NCBI GenBank assembly: GCA_032622095.1
Contig: CP136069.1
Location: 156,603,043 to 156,667,042, forward strand
DNA from: Siphonodentalium dalli
Taxonomy: Eukaryota; Mollusca; Scaphopoda; Gadilida; Siphonodentaliidae
Length of the DNA: 64,000 nt
Direction: 5' to 3'
The position numbers and the translations under genes are program-made. Shown here piece after piece: positions 53,288 to 62,811 of the stretch. The notes beneath the pieces are model-generated. The model ran no database searches. It was not told the origin of the DNA and worked only from the letters and a program-made list of their open reading frames with translations. The first letter of the stretch is position 1. The number at the start of each line of letters is the position of its first letter.

Positions 53288-54950
53288 TTCTAGCCTAGGT
53301 TGTTAATCAATTGCTAACTGCAACTTGCAATATGCTTGAGTATCCAACGAGCGCGTGAGCATCCATCGAGCGCGTGATCTCCTTGGCTCTTGGAGTCTCC
53401 CGTCCTCACGTATATTGAATATTGCCCCTTCCTTGTCATTTCTTAGCTGAACTTAGTAGCATAACCTAGAATTGCACTGAGAAATGTTAATTGATTTTAG
53501 TTGGTCTGGGTAAGGTCAGTTGTGCCCTTTATTCACTTATCTGACTATACTTAGATCCAGCCTTGGGTGGTAATCAATTACTGTTTGCAACTGCAATATG
53601 CGTGAGCATTCAACGAGCGCGTGATCTCCTTGGCTCTGGGCATCTCCCGTGCTCACATATATTGCAGTGTGTCTTTTCTACTCCAGGAACATTGCGGTAA
53701 ACTAAGGAAAAAACTACCGCCGAAGAGGTGTTTTTCCAGAATGTGTTTAGGACAACATACTAAAAGTTACCAAGAATACGAGGTGAGCATTTTACGCTAT
53801 AGCAATTTCTTCGAAGGTGCATATTTTAGATAAATAAAAAATATATGAATATTGGTCGGGGAGTGTTAACATGCTCATTGTTTATCAGTCATCAATTTTG
53901 TAAATATAATTTATTTTGTATAGCATATAATTATTTTGGGGACAAAATGCAACAGTTGTATGTACAATTTCACCCGAAAAGAGCCGAAAGTTTGAAAATT
54001 TCTCCAAATTTGAATAAAAAAAAACATTTTTGAAGAAATTTTTGACGATTCAGGTTTTAATATTGTGTATGGGTATAACATTCAGGATGTTGGAAACGCA
54101 TTTGGAACTTGAACCTTTCACTGATTGAAAATATCAGCCTTAATAAAAATATTTGAATATGGTTGGGGAATGTTGATAACATGGTCATTGTTTATCACAG
54201 TCAACCATGTTTGAAATATAATTGATTTTCTATAGCATATAATTATTATGGGGACAAAATGCAACAGTAGTATGTACAATTTGACCCGAAAAGAGCCGAA
54301 AGTTTGAAAACTTCTCCAAATTTTAATAAAAAAAAATATTTTTGAAGAAATTTTTGATCATTCAGTACTTATTATTGAGAATGGGTATATTAGGCATTCA
54401 GGATGGTGGAAATGCATTTGGAACTTGAACCTTTCACTGATTGAAAATATCAGCCTTAATAAAAATATTTGAATATGGTTGGGGAATGTTGATAACATGG
54501 TCATTGTTTATCACAGTCAACCATGTTTGAAATATAATTGATTTTCTATAGCATATAATTATTATGGGGACAAAATGCAACAGTAGTATGTACAATTTGA
54601 CCCGAAAAGAGCCGAAAGTTTGAAAACTTCTCCAAATTTTAATAAAAAAAAATATTTTTGAAGAAATTTTTTATCATTCAGTACTTATTATTGAGAATGG
54701 GTATATTAGGCATTCAGGATGGTGGAAATGCATTTGGAACTTGAACCTTTCACTGATTGAGAATATCAGCCTTAAAATAAAAATTTTGAATATTGGTTGG
54801 GAAGTGTTAACATGGTCATTGTTTATCACAGTCAACCATGTTTGAAATATAATTGATTTTGTATAGCATATAATTATTTTGGGGACAAAATGCAACAGTA
54901 GTATGTACAATTTCACTAGAAAATAGCCGAAAGTTTAATAGTCAGATTAT
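53288..54950 (+). repeat. Outer right unit of the 1.5-kb array, with exon copy 2
   Basis: Two A modules rather than three, then exon copy 2, then four B modules. Two of the B modules (from about 54,090 and 54,360) are a local tandem duplication. The array loses similarity at about 54,930. Confidence 0.85.
53687..53782 (+). CDS. Candidate 96-nt internal coding exon, copy 2
   Basis: Acceptor GTGTCTTTTCTACTCCAG, then 96 nt open in phase 0, then donor GTGAGC. The frame and both splice sites match copy 1. Compared with copy 1, TAC becomes TGC (Tyr to Cys) and CTG becomes CCG (Leu to Pro), both non-synonymous. The inner array units lack the exon and about 200 bp of surrounding intron, joining TATTGCAG directly to TTTTGTAAAT. 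Which copy is used, or whether both are, cannot be told. Confidence 0.5.
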
Positions 54951-54990
54951 GGTTTTAATTAAGTATATAGCTTTTCTCTATTGTGCATAG

Positions 54991-55104
54991 CAAACAACCA
55001 CCAGTTTCAATATGGGTCATATGCCACCATCATCGTGGACACATTTTAAATGGTGGAAACGTCGCTATGTTTGCAATAATAAGAATATCTCAGTTAAAAG
55101 TTAA
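54991..55104 (+). CDS. Candidate exon, phase 0, possibly 3'-terminal
   Basis: Acceptor CTTTTCTCTATTGTGCATAG ends at 54,990. The phase-0 frame begins QTTTSFNMGH, continues SSWTHFKWWKRRYVCNN, and stops at TAA 55,102-55,104. Phase matches the donor of the 96-nt exon at 53,782. AATAAA at 55,204 could be a polyadenylation signal, making this a terminal exon. A competing frame starting one base later is open for 71 codons, to 55,204, and would need a different upstream phase. No domain is recognised; the aromatic-basic WKRRY stretch is only suggestive. Confidence 0.35.
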   Translation, partial: QTTTSFNMGHMPPSSWTHFKWWKRRYVCNNKNISVKS

Positions 55105-55192
55105 AAATGTATCTAATATTGACAATGAACTCGCTTGTTGGATGACCAAAAGTGATTGCAAAATTTGGTCCTGGACTGTCACTTTCAACTCG

Positions 55193-55299
55193 TCATTATT
55201 GTAAATAAAAGTATTAGTGCAAACTGTATTGTTTTAAACATTGAAAATTTATCTCATTCTGACCTTTGTACTTTGTACTAATCCATATGGAACTAACAT
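55193..55299 (+). repeat. 107-bp flanking duplication, left copy
   Basis: Identical to 55,889-55,995. It begins TCATTATTGTAAATAAAAG and ends CATATGGAACTAACAT. Sequence outside both copies differs. Confidence 0.95.
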
Positions 55300-55888
55300 G
55301 TTTAGATAGATAGATAGATAATTTATTTCACAAAATGCCCAATAAACAGAACGACGTAAACCCTGAAATACAAAAACCTAAATTGGAATACAATGAAATG
55401 AAAATATAAAACACATACATGACAATAACTGCAAGGCACTTTGCCTGGGTCAGACATAGTACTATAGCAGTGCTGTCTCCCTGTCTGACCCAGCAGCATT
55501 TAACTAAATAATTAAAGTGGGATGTTATAGATTTGGTCACCAGCAGAATGATTCCCTGAGTCGCGCCCCACCCCGATATGCATGCCGCCACCACAGAGGC
55601 CGTCGGTCCGTCCCCAGTACTTGAGTCATCTTATCCAAGCGATGAATTGAATACACCATTCCGTCATTTCAAAATATCATCCCACTTCATGTTGTTTTAT
55701 GACTTGATTTACATATATAGGGGCGGCAGGAAGACGGCCCATTTGGCCATGCCGCTCCTGTACAATATACCTATGTTTCTTTTTAAATATTGTATTGTTA
55801 CTATATGTCCATATATATTGTACAAATAAATACTACTACATTGATGAGACCCAGAAGTTGAAGCAGTTGACCCCCTCCCCCACAAATA
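55300..55888 (-). mobile_element. Insertion containing a reverse-strand retroelement 3' end
   Basis: Lies exactly between the two 107-bp repeats. On the minus strand the left part ends GCATTTTGTGAAATAAATT followed by (ATCT)n, a typical non-LTR retrotransposon or SINE tail with AATAAA and simple-repeat terminus; the body reaches back to about 55,610. The remainder, 55,616-55,888, has a hairpin-forming block (GGGGCGGCA ... TGCCGCTCC near 55,722-55,759) and AATAAA at 55,826 on the plus strand, and may be a second element. An 88-codon minus-strand frame has no recognised reverse transcriptase motif. Confidence 0.55.
55306..55320. repeat. GATA microsatellite (retroelement tail)
   Basis: About four GATA repeats at the left end of the insertion; read on the minus strand it is the 3' terminal simple repeat of the retroelement. 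Confidence 0.8.
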
Positions 55889-55995
55889 TCATTATTGTAA
55901 ATAAAAGTATTAGTGCAAACTGTATTGTTTTAAACATTGAAAATTTATCTCATTCTGACCTTTGTACTTTGTACTAATCCATATGGAACTAACAT
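55889..55995 (+). repeat. 107-bp flanking duplication, right copy
   Basis: Perfect copy of 55,193-55,299; see that entry. Confidence 0.95.
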
Positions 55996-56282
55996 TTTTT
56001 ATTAATTTATTGCAGAGTTATGGCCCTTATAGTTAAAATGCATTTTGCCAACTTTGAATCTCTGTGAAATACAACAATATGGTGTGAATTACAACTGTCC
56101 AGACAGGATTAAAACAAAAATCTTCAAACAAAGCTTCCTCAGAATATTGATAATCCTCTGTGAAAAGCCACAATTGGGAGGGATACTCTATGCAGTGCAC
56201 TTATCAAATCATAGTTACTGAATAATATCGAAATTTATTAATTCATACATGCTTTGTTTATATGAAGCTTATCACTTTTCAG

Positions 56283-56314
56283 TCAAGAAATCATCACAGA
56301 GAGAGCTGACTCAG
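56283..56314 (+). CDS. Candidate 32-nt exon joining in phase to 57,819
   Basis: Acceptor TTATCACTTTTCAG ends at 56,282; donor GACTCAG then GTAAAA is at 56,315. The first base completes a codon, then QEIITERADS follows, and the last G starts a codon completed by AT at 57,819, giving Asp. If the donor is not used, the frame stays open through WTCGQTDKDG to a stop at 56,401-56,403, a possible alternative ending; a second donor (GGAAG then GTATAA) is at 56,365. The upstream partner must end two bases into a codon and was not identified. Confidence 0.4.
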
Positions 56315-56518
56315 GTAAAATTGACCCCTTCTGGACATGTGGTCAAACAGACAAAGATGGAAGGTATAATTTCTTCGAGACAAGACAAATTAAAAAACCA
56401 TGATGTACATGAATGATTCAATTCAATTTTGCATACTGTAATTTAATAAACCTACACTTGACTCTGATAACCCTTTTCTCTGGCTTACTATTATAAATAT
56501 ATACAGGTATCACTATTT

Positions 56519-57305
56519 ATACCCCCCGCAACGAAGTTAGGGGGGTATACTGGAGTCAGCTCGTCCGTCCGTCCGTCTGTCGGCGTCGTCCGTCGGCGTC
56601 GTCCGTCGTCCGTCCGTGGACACAAATTTGTCCGGAGTTTTTCTCAGTTGTTTTTTGATCAATTTCCGTGAAACTTGGCACAGACATCAACCACCATGGG
56701 AACCTGTGCACCTGCGATTATGACGCCTGTTGGACTTTTTTTAGTGGAGTTATCCCCCCTTTTTCGACTTAGAAAATTTTCACAACATGTATACTTTTGT
56801 CCGAGCTTTTATTCCTACATTTTTCAGTCAATTTTTTTAAAACGTGGCACAGATATTTAGTACCATGGGAACTTGTGCACTTGCGATTATGACGTCTGTC
56901 CGACATTTTTTGGTGGAGTTATCCCCCTTTTTTTATTTACAAACTTTTTTTGCAACATTCATAATTTTGTCCGAGCTTTTATTCCTACATTTTTCGGTCA
57001 ATGTTTTTTAATCTTGGCACTGATATTTAGTACCATGGGAACCTGTGCACCTGCGATTATGACGTCTGGTGGAGTTATTCCCCTTTTACAACTTAGAAAT
57101 TTTTTCGCAACATACATAATTTTGTCCAAGCTTTTATTCCTACATTTTTCGGTCAATAGGTTTAAGATTAGGGTTATGGTTGTACACCTGCAATGGGAAC
57201 TGTTATTTTATTATTTTAACTAAATGTTTACTGACATGTGAAACATCTTAGTATTTTAAAAACAGGGGGGTATCCATAGTCCCATTGGGACAGTCACACC
57301 TCTAG
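56519..57305 (+). mobile_element. Molluscan-type dispersed element with CCCCCCGCAACGAAG head
   Basis: Starts ATACCCCCCGCAACGAAG, followed by TTAGGGGGGTATAC, a (GTCC)n-rich run at 56,559-56,620 and then three ~170-bp subrepeats marked ACCATGGGAAC(C/T)TGTGCAC at 56,693, 56,862 and 57,032. It ends near GGGGGGTATCC...CACACCTCTAG, whose GGGGGGTAT is inverted relative to the start. Sequences of this kind are, from memory, common in molluscan genomes. Non-coding; the 61- and 116-codon frames across it are repeat by-products. Confidence 0.75.
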
Positions 57306-57818
57306 TTATATATATGCCATACATATTAAGGAACATATGCTTCGGAACAAACAACATGCATCATTAGATGCTTGAGCGGGCTTGACTACCCTATAATTGA
57401 GTAAATAGGTGAAGTTTCATTTGCATCTATGAAACATATTTTAACTTCCAAAATAGGTGAGCAGATATGCATATATGGATGTATATTAAAACATGGCATA
57501 GGACATTCTTTCCTCTCTTATTTCCTCCAGTGAGGACTCGATATATATTACGCGGAGTTGGCAATAAATCTCACATGAAGTAGTTGAATTCCTGATAGAA
57601 TTTGTTTCACTCTTTGTATTAAACTACACTTAGTATTCTCAGTACATTTGCATCACTAAGCTAATTCATAGCATGACCACTGACATGTTTGTTCAGTTCA
57701 TTATGGGGGTTTTATTGCAAGCAACATCGATGGTGCATTGTTGATGCCGTTGTATTTCAAAATAGAATGTTGAAGATTATGGTCCAACAATTAATTTCCT
57801 GTTCATATATAATTTCAG

Positions 57819-57931
57819 ATTATGTTCAGAACAAATTAGTACTGAAAAAAGAAAGGAAAAGGAAACAAGATGTAATGACACGGGGTAAAGAAATGATCAA
57901 GATGGCAAAAGTTCAAGGTAGACAATCTTAA
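57819..57931 (+). CDS. Candidate lysine-rich (last?) exon
   Basis: Acceptor TTCCTGTTCATATATAATTTCAG precedes 57,819 (pyrimidine-rich, standard AG). The frame set by the 56,314 donor runs YVQNKLVLKKERKRKQD, MTRGKEMIKMAKVQ and then GRQS to TAA at 57,929-57,931, followed at once by AATAAA. It looks like a charged helix. A weaker donor (TTCAAG then GTAGAC at 57,919) would allow continuation. The other two frames of this block are closed or contain early stops. No family is recognised. Confidence 0.45.
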
Positions 57932-58110
57932 TAAATTTATCTAAATTTGAGATTTAGTCATGTAATATATTCAAAGGACATAATTATGGCCTTCATAGTG
58001 GATACAAGAGAAGCAGAAATATATATGTAACAGTTGAGATTTAGATCAAATTGGTTTATTCATGCAACAACTTGTTACTGGAAGATTATATTGATAATTA
58101 TACCCCCTTT
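57932..58110. other. Spacer without visible features
   Basis: AT-rich DNA between the last candidate exon and the next repeat; nothing assigned beyond the AATAAA at 57,931-57,936. Confidence 0.4.
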
Positions 58111-59395
58111 TAGCTCAACTTTACTTTGTAAAGTTTGAGCTATTGCCATGGCTTTGTCGTCCGTCTTCCGTGTGTGCGTAAGGCGTCAACAATAGAGGCT
58201 ACAGGTCGTACCTTTGATCGGATATTAGAAATTTGTCATAGCTGTTGACATCAACATTTGTACCGGAATGATTCATTTTGGGGTCATTCGGAAAAAAAAC
58301 ATGGCCGCCAGCGGCCATCTTTGTTTTCAAAATTCAATCCATTAGCACGGGCCACAGGTCGCATTGTTCGTCTGATCATCATGAAATTTGTCATGGATGT
58401 TAATATTGACATGTAGATGGGAACGAGTCATTTTGGGGTCATTCGGCCCAAAAATATGGCCGCCAGCAGCCATCTTGGATTTTAATCTTTGTATGACTAA
58501 ATCCTTTAGCACGGCTACAGGTCGTACCTTTAGTCTGATCATCATAAAATTTGTCATGGATGTTAACAATGACATGTAGATTGGAAACGAGTCATTTTGG
58601 GGTCATTCGGCCAAAAAACATGGCCGCCAGCAGCCGTCTTGGATTTTACTCTTTGCATGACTAAATCCTTTAGCACGGGCTACAGGTCGTACCTTCGGTC
58701 AGATCATCATAAAATTTGTCATGGATGTTAACAATGACATGTAGATGGGAACGAGTCATTTTGGGGTCATTCGGGCAAAAAACATGGCCGCCAGCAGCCA
58801 TCTTGGATTTTACTCTTTGTATGACTAAATCCTTTAGCACGGGATACAGGTCGTACCTTTAGTCTGATCATCATGAAATTTGTCATGGCTGTTGAAATTG
58901 GAATGTAGATGGGAACGAGTCATTTTGGGGTCATTCGGCCAAAAAACATGGCCGCCATTGGCCATCTTTGATTTCAAAATTCAATCCATTAGCACGGGCC
59001 ACAGGTCGTACTGTTCGTCTGATCATCATGAAATTTGTCATGGATGTTAATATTGACATGTAGATGGGAAACGAGTCATTTTGTGGTCAATCGGCCCAAA
59101 AACATGACCGCCAGCAGCCATCTTGAATTTTACTCTTTGTATGACTAAATCCTTTAGCACGGGCTACAGGTCGTACCTTTAGTCTGATCATCATAAAATT
59201 TGTCATGGATGTTAACAATGACATGTAGATGGGAACGAGTCATTTTGGGGTCATTCAGCCAAAAAACATGGCCGCCAGCAGCCACCTTGGATTTTACTCT
59301 TTGTATGACTAAATCCTTTAGCACGGGCTACAGGTCGTACCTTTAGTCTGATCATCATAAAATTTGTCATGGATGTTAATATGATTACGTCAGTA
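58111..59395 (+). repeat. 164-bp minisatellite, seven copies, with hairpin head
   Basis: Starts with a hairpin (TAGCTCAACTTTAC ... GTAAAGTTTGAGCTA, 58,111-58,142) and TCGTCCGTCTTCCG. The core ATGGCCGCCAGC (once ATGACCGCC) begins at 58,301, 58,456, 58,620, 58,784, 58,948, 59,104 and 59,268, spaced 155-164 bp. Each unit also holds CCTTTAGCACGG, CAGGTCGTACC and GAACGAGTCATTTTGGGG. It ends abruptly after the 59,380 GATGTTAAT. Same family as the three copies at 41.2 kb. The repeated frames are not genes. Confidence 0.92.
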
Positions 59396-60115
59396 CGTAT
59401 GGACAACCCAAAACACGTACATCCATCTATAAAATGATAAATGTATGTTTCATAGGAGTGCCAGTATTTCTGGCCAACTTGGGATATACGAATCACGACC
59501 ATGCCAGTGCGTATGGACCGTAGGACGGCGACATGTCACTCTATGTCCAAAGGTTCGCTATTCCCAAGGTTCATTATACCGAAGTTTCGCTATTCCCAAG
59601 GTTCTCTATATTCCTCAATATTCAGAAGGTTTTTATAACTTGTTATTTTGAAGTTTCATTCTATTATCTATATTCTAAAGTATTGAGAGGGTTCTTTATC
59701 ATAAGACTCTTTTTATGAAGGAAATAACTTAAAGGTACTCAATCCGATAAGACGCTGCTAAATTACTCTTTCTTTGGCTTCGGTGGGAAAAAAATATTTG
59801 ATTAGTGTCGAACCCACCCATCAATGCTCAGAGTAATTAGATATCGATCTTTGCAGTTTGCTATTTTTATTGTTTCTGGGCCTAATCGTGCCAGGACGAG
59901 GTCAAACGGGCGGTCTTCCAAATAAAGATGGATAACTGTAAAATCGTGGTAATAATAACTACTTGGTATTAGAGTTGTCCATCTTTTCTGGTTAAATACG
60001 CCCAGAATAGCATACCTTCAGAATAGCGAACCTTCTTAATAAGAACCTTTAGAATAGCGACCTTTCAGAATATGGAACCTTCGGAATAATGAACCTGATC
60101 CTGTATGAAGAGCCC
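59396..60115. repeat. Inverted clusters of a GGTTCGCTATTC motif around a MITE end
   Basis: GGTTCGCTATTCCCAAGGTTC-like motifs (59,552-59,612) lie in one orientation, and AGAATAGCGAACCTTCT-like motifs (60,005-60,095) in the other. Outside them ACACGTACATCCATC...TGTTTCATAGGA (59,414-59,455) and ACACGTCCATCAATAAATG...GTTTCATGGGA (60,120-60,153) are similar in direct orientation. A TTAA MITE left end begins between the clusters at 59,733. Confidence 0.65.
59733..60003. mobile_element. Truncated TTAA MITE (left end only)
   Basis: TTAA at 59,729-59,732 is followed by AGGTACTCAATCCGATAAGA and the family's TTTCTTTGGCTTCGG and GATATCGAT blocks. The matching GAGTACCT right end is not found before the inverted motif cluster, so the right end is lost or replaced. 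End coordinate is approximate. Confidence 0.7.
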
Positions 60116-60622
60116 ATGACACGTCCATCAATAAATGTATACATGTTTCATGGGACTGTTTATATATACATATATAAGACTGGAGTAAAGTTGAGACCAA
60201 CATGTCTTTGTTAATATTGGTGCTCAGATTTCAACGAAATTTGGTGTGGTGACTCAGGGTGCCCTGGCAGAGTGTATAATGGCGTTAGTTTTTCAAAAAT
60301 TTTAATTAAATAAATAAAACAAATATGAACATATGTGAATATTTAGGTACAAATAAACCTATTTGCACGAGAATATGTTGCAGCACCAGATATAGAGGAA
60401 TGTGGGAATGTGGGCCACAGTTAGACATGGGTCAGAGTGAGATATTGCCTCTAACATTTCTCTAATTTCCAGACCAATATCCATGGCGCCAGTCAAGAGA
60501 TATTAGCCATATAGCACATGTTGCTATATTTCTTCAAAATGCAATCATCAGGTGAAGGTTGAATCTGGCCAAGCAACCAATTTTCAAGGCAAAATTATTT
60601 TATTTTATTTTTGCAATTTTAA
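60116..60622. other. Spacer without supported gene
   Basis: AT-rich with a TATATACATATATAAG run near 60,160. No ORF or repeat that I can name. Confidence 0.4.
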
Positions 60623-60653
60623 AGGTACTCAATCCGAATTAACCCTCGCAGAT

Positions 60654-62119
60654 CAGGGGGGGGGGGGGTCGGAAAAAATTTCCAGGCACGTATGATCATT
60701 TTAATTTTTTTCCGGCCACAGGGGACCCACCCACCCAATTTCTTCCGTTTCCGGCCTTTTTTTCCAGGCAATTTTGGACACCCACCCTTTTTTTTCCGTT
60801 TCAGGAAGTTTTTTCCGGTCAGTTTTGGACACCCACCCCCCTTAAATTTGAGAAAAATTATCAATTGAGCAACCAAATAGCTGATTATCCTGCATTATCA
60901 TAATTTACTACGCTATATTTTAATAGAACAGTGCATAATGAGATAACTATACTATTTGAATTTATCATATAAGTGTCATTAATCAAGAAATGTGTCAACA
61001 TAATCACATTTCTAGGGATATAGGCAGAGTGCCAAGGTTTTTATTAACATTCATTTTCATAATATATAGTCACATGATCTAGTCACATAATCACATTTGA
61101 GTATTCTACAGAATACATGGTACCGGTACAACACATTTCAGATTATTTGATATTTTGATATTTGCTATGTGATATACAGTAATGCCCTAATTAATCGACT
61201 CCATAACCACAGCAGAATAATGGGTCATTTAATTTTAATTTCTGACTAAATCCTGAAAAATTACCCATTATTCTGCTGTGGTTATGGAGTCGTTTAATTA
61301 GGGCATTACTGTATTGCTGGAATCAAATTGTTTATCAAAACATGTGGAAATACAACCTTTCATCCCAGTTCATCCCAGTTTGAAGAATAATGCTAATACC
61401 AAACATAACCATGAGGGGCATCTCAGAAACCAGAACTGGGGAAACATGTTATAGCGTGTAATGGCAGGCTGGTAGCCACTGCCTGAAGTAATAGGCTTCG
61501 TAATAATTGGGAATAATATGGATGGATAGCCCAATTTCACTTCTTTTTTGCTCACGATATCAGTGACGATAAAATCTTCGTTACTGTGATTAACATTACA
61601 AGCTGATCCACATTAACATGGAAAACAATGTGAAATTGTTCAAGCTGGCCAGGCTGGCCTTCAATTTATTTGTTAAGATTTTGTTTTACGTTGTCAAAAG
61701 TCTATTTTATTCCATTATTTATTATATCTTTATTTCCAAGTCACATATGGTCAAGTGTGCTTTCATTTTATTGCTTATTTTCAGCTGAGTTCTGCATAGT
61801 TATTCTTATTTTATTGTATCAGTAGATGGAATCCTGATTAAATTTTATTTTTCCAATAGCGCAGTGTCTAGTTCTATCAAGTTGAATTTGGGTTATTGAT
61901 GGCCATTGTGCAACTGATCCAACTTCTGATAACCTCTATATGTAGTATAGCATTAGTATTAACTATATATGACCTGTTTCTGTTCAAAACACATCAAAAT
62001 AAGACTCAATAGCAGGAATGGAAAAAAAAATTGGCATATGGAAAAAACTGTTTTTTGGACCCAAGAGACACCCACCCACCCCATCATACGTGCCTGGAAA
62101 TTGTTTCCGACCCCCCCTG
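60654..62119. mobile_element. 1,466-bp DNA transposon with CAGGGG inverted ends and 7-bp target duplication
   Basis: The left end reads CAGGGG (long G run) TCGGAAAAAATTTCCAGGC then ACGTATGAT; the reverse complement of the right end reads CAGGGGGGGTCGGAAACAA then TTTCCAGGCACGTATGAT, about 40 bp of inverted repeat. CGCAGAT flanks both sides (60,647-60,653 and 62,120-62,126). Next to the left end CCCACCC and TTTTTTCCGG phrases repeat several times. No transposase frame is visible, so it is non-autonomous. hAT- or P-like by terminal bases; 7 bp leaves this open. It contains the 135-bp MITE at 61,177. Confidence 0.85.
61177..61311. mobile_element. 135-bp TA-flanked MITE (Tc1/mariner-like)
   Basis: TA, then CAGTAATGCCCTAATTAA, ending TTAATTAGGGCATTACTG, then TA. 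Arms of about 52 bp are nearly perfect inverted repeats (one or two mismatches near CGACTCC) around a roughly 30-bp AT-rich loop. CAGT ends with TA duplication are the pattern of Tc1/mariner MITEs. Confidence 0.9.
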
Positions 62120-62539
62120 CGCAGATTACTATTTCCTTGACTTCGGAGGTGAAAAATATTTGATTCAAGTCGAGGAACCCACAACATCAAAGCTCAGAGT
62201 GATCAGATACCGATTTTTAAAATCTATCATTTTAATTTTACGTGGCCCAGCAAACAGCAGATGAGAATACTTTCTCTGACCAAATTGCAGATGGAGATGG
62301 ATAACTCTAAAATCAACTGGGTTTTTTGTGTGTGTGTCAGATGTTTGACAAACCAGCAATATTCGTTGAACAAAAAGTTGATAAATTACAGGTTTTTGTC
62401 AATTTTATGCCATAATTGACTGCAGTTAGCATTATTTTCGAGCAATTAATTCTGTCAACTGAAGCGGCATTTCAAAAAATCTTGTTGTTGTTGGAATCTG
62501 ATGATATGGGGACTATTGATTCGGATTGAGGACCTTCAA

Positions 62540-62811
62540 GGGAAAAATATCTTTATTGGATAAATTTACATTTATATGAAAACGGGGATTTATTGCATAT
62601 TTCACATAGCCACATCTGATTTATTTATAGAGGTTTATGTATGCTTGACTTTCAGCGATTTACATGGATGGGACACAATGACTCAATGAGACATAATTTA
62701 TGGCCCTGGTAGGATCCAACTTCAGTAGATGACAGGCACTTCGAAAAGGAATGAGATAATTTGCCAAATGACTATTGTTTTGGGGCTAAATAATTTAGAT
62801 AAAACAAACTG
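62540..62811. other. Spacer without visible features
   Basis: AT-rich DNA following the nested transposons; nothing assigned. Confidence 0.35.

Larger units (their letters stand above)
45849..54950 (+). repeat. 1,515-bp tandem array with dimeric higher-order structure
   Basis: Anchor TTCTAGCCTAGGTTGTTAAT starts at 46,351, 47,225, 48,741, 50,257, 51,772 and 53,288, giving spacings of 874, 1516, 1516, 1515 and 1516. Each full unit holds three ~250-bp modules (A, with GAGCGCGTGATCTCC) and three ~315-340-bp modules (B, with GCATATAATTATTTTGG). Alternate units share diagnostic variants, so the real repeating block is a dimer of about 3,031 bp. Outer units are shortened or rearranged and carry an exon missing from the inner ones. 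ORFs seen on the minus strand repeat with the unit and have no coding character. Confidence 0.95.
60623..62535. mobile_element. TTAA MITE split by a nested CAGGGG-ended element
   Basis: TTAA (60,619-60,622) plus AGGTACTCAATCCGAATTAA starts the element, and TCGGATTGAGGACCT ends it at 62,535, followed by TCAA, a one-base variant of TTAA. Only 60,623-60,653 and 62,120-62,535 belong to the MITE; removing the insert and one 7-bp duplication leaves about 440 bp, matching the 438- and 411-bp relatives. The right part repeats family landmarks (TTACTATTTCCTTGACTTCGG; CAAGTCGAGGAACCC; TTGTTGTTGTTGGAATCTG). Confidence 0.88.

Noticed and set aside
56675-57223. 61- and 116-codon frames in the 56.5-kb element
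   Set aside because: They repeat the ~170-bp subrepeats and have no independent support.
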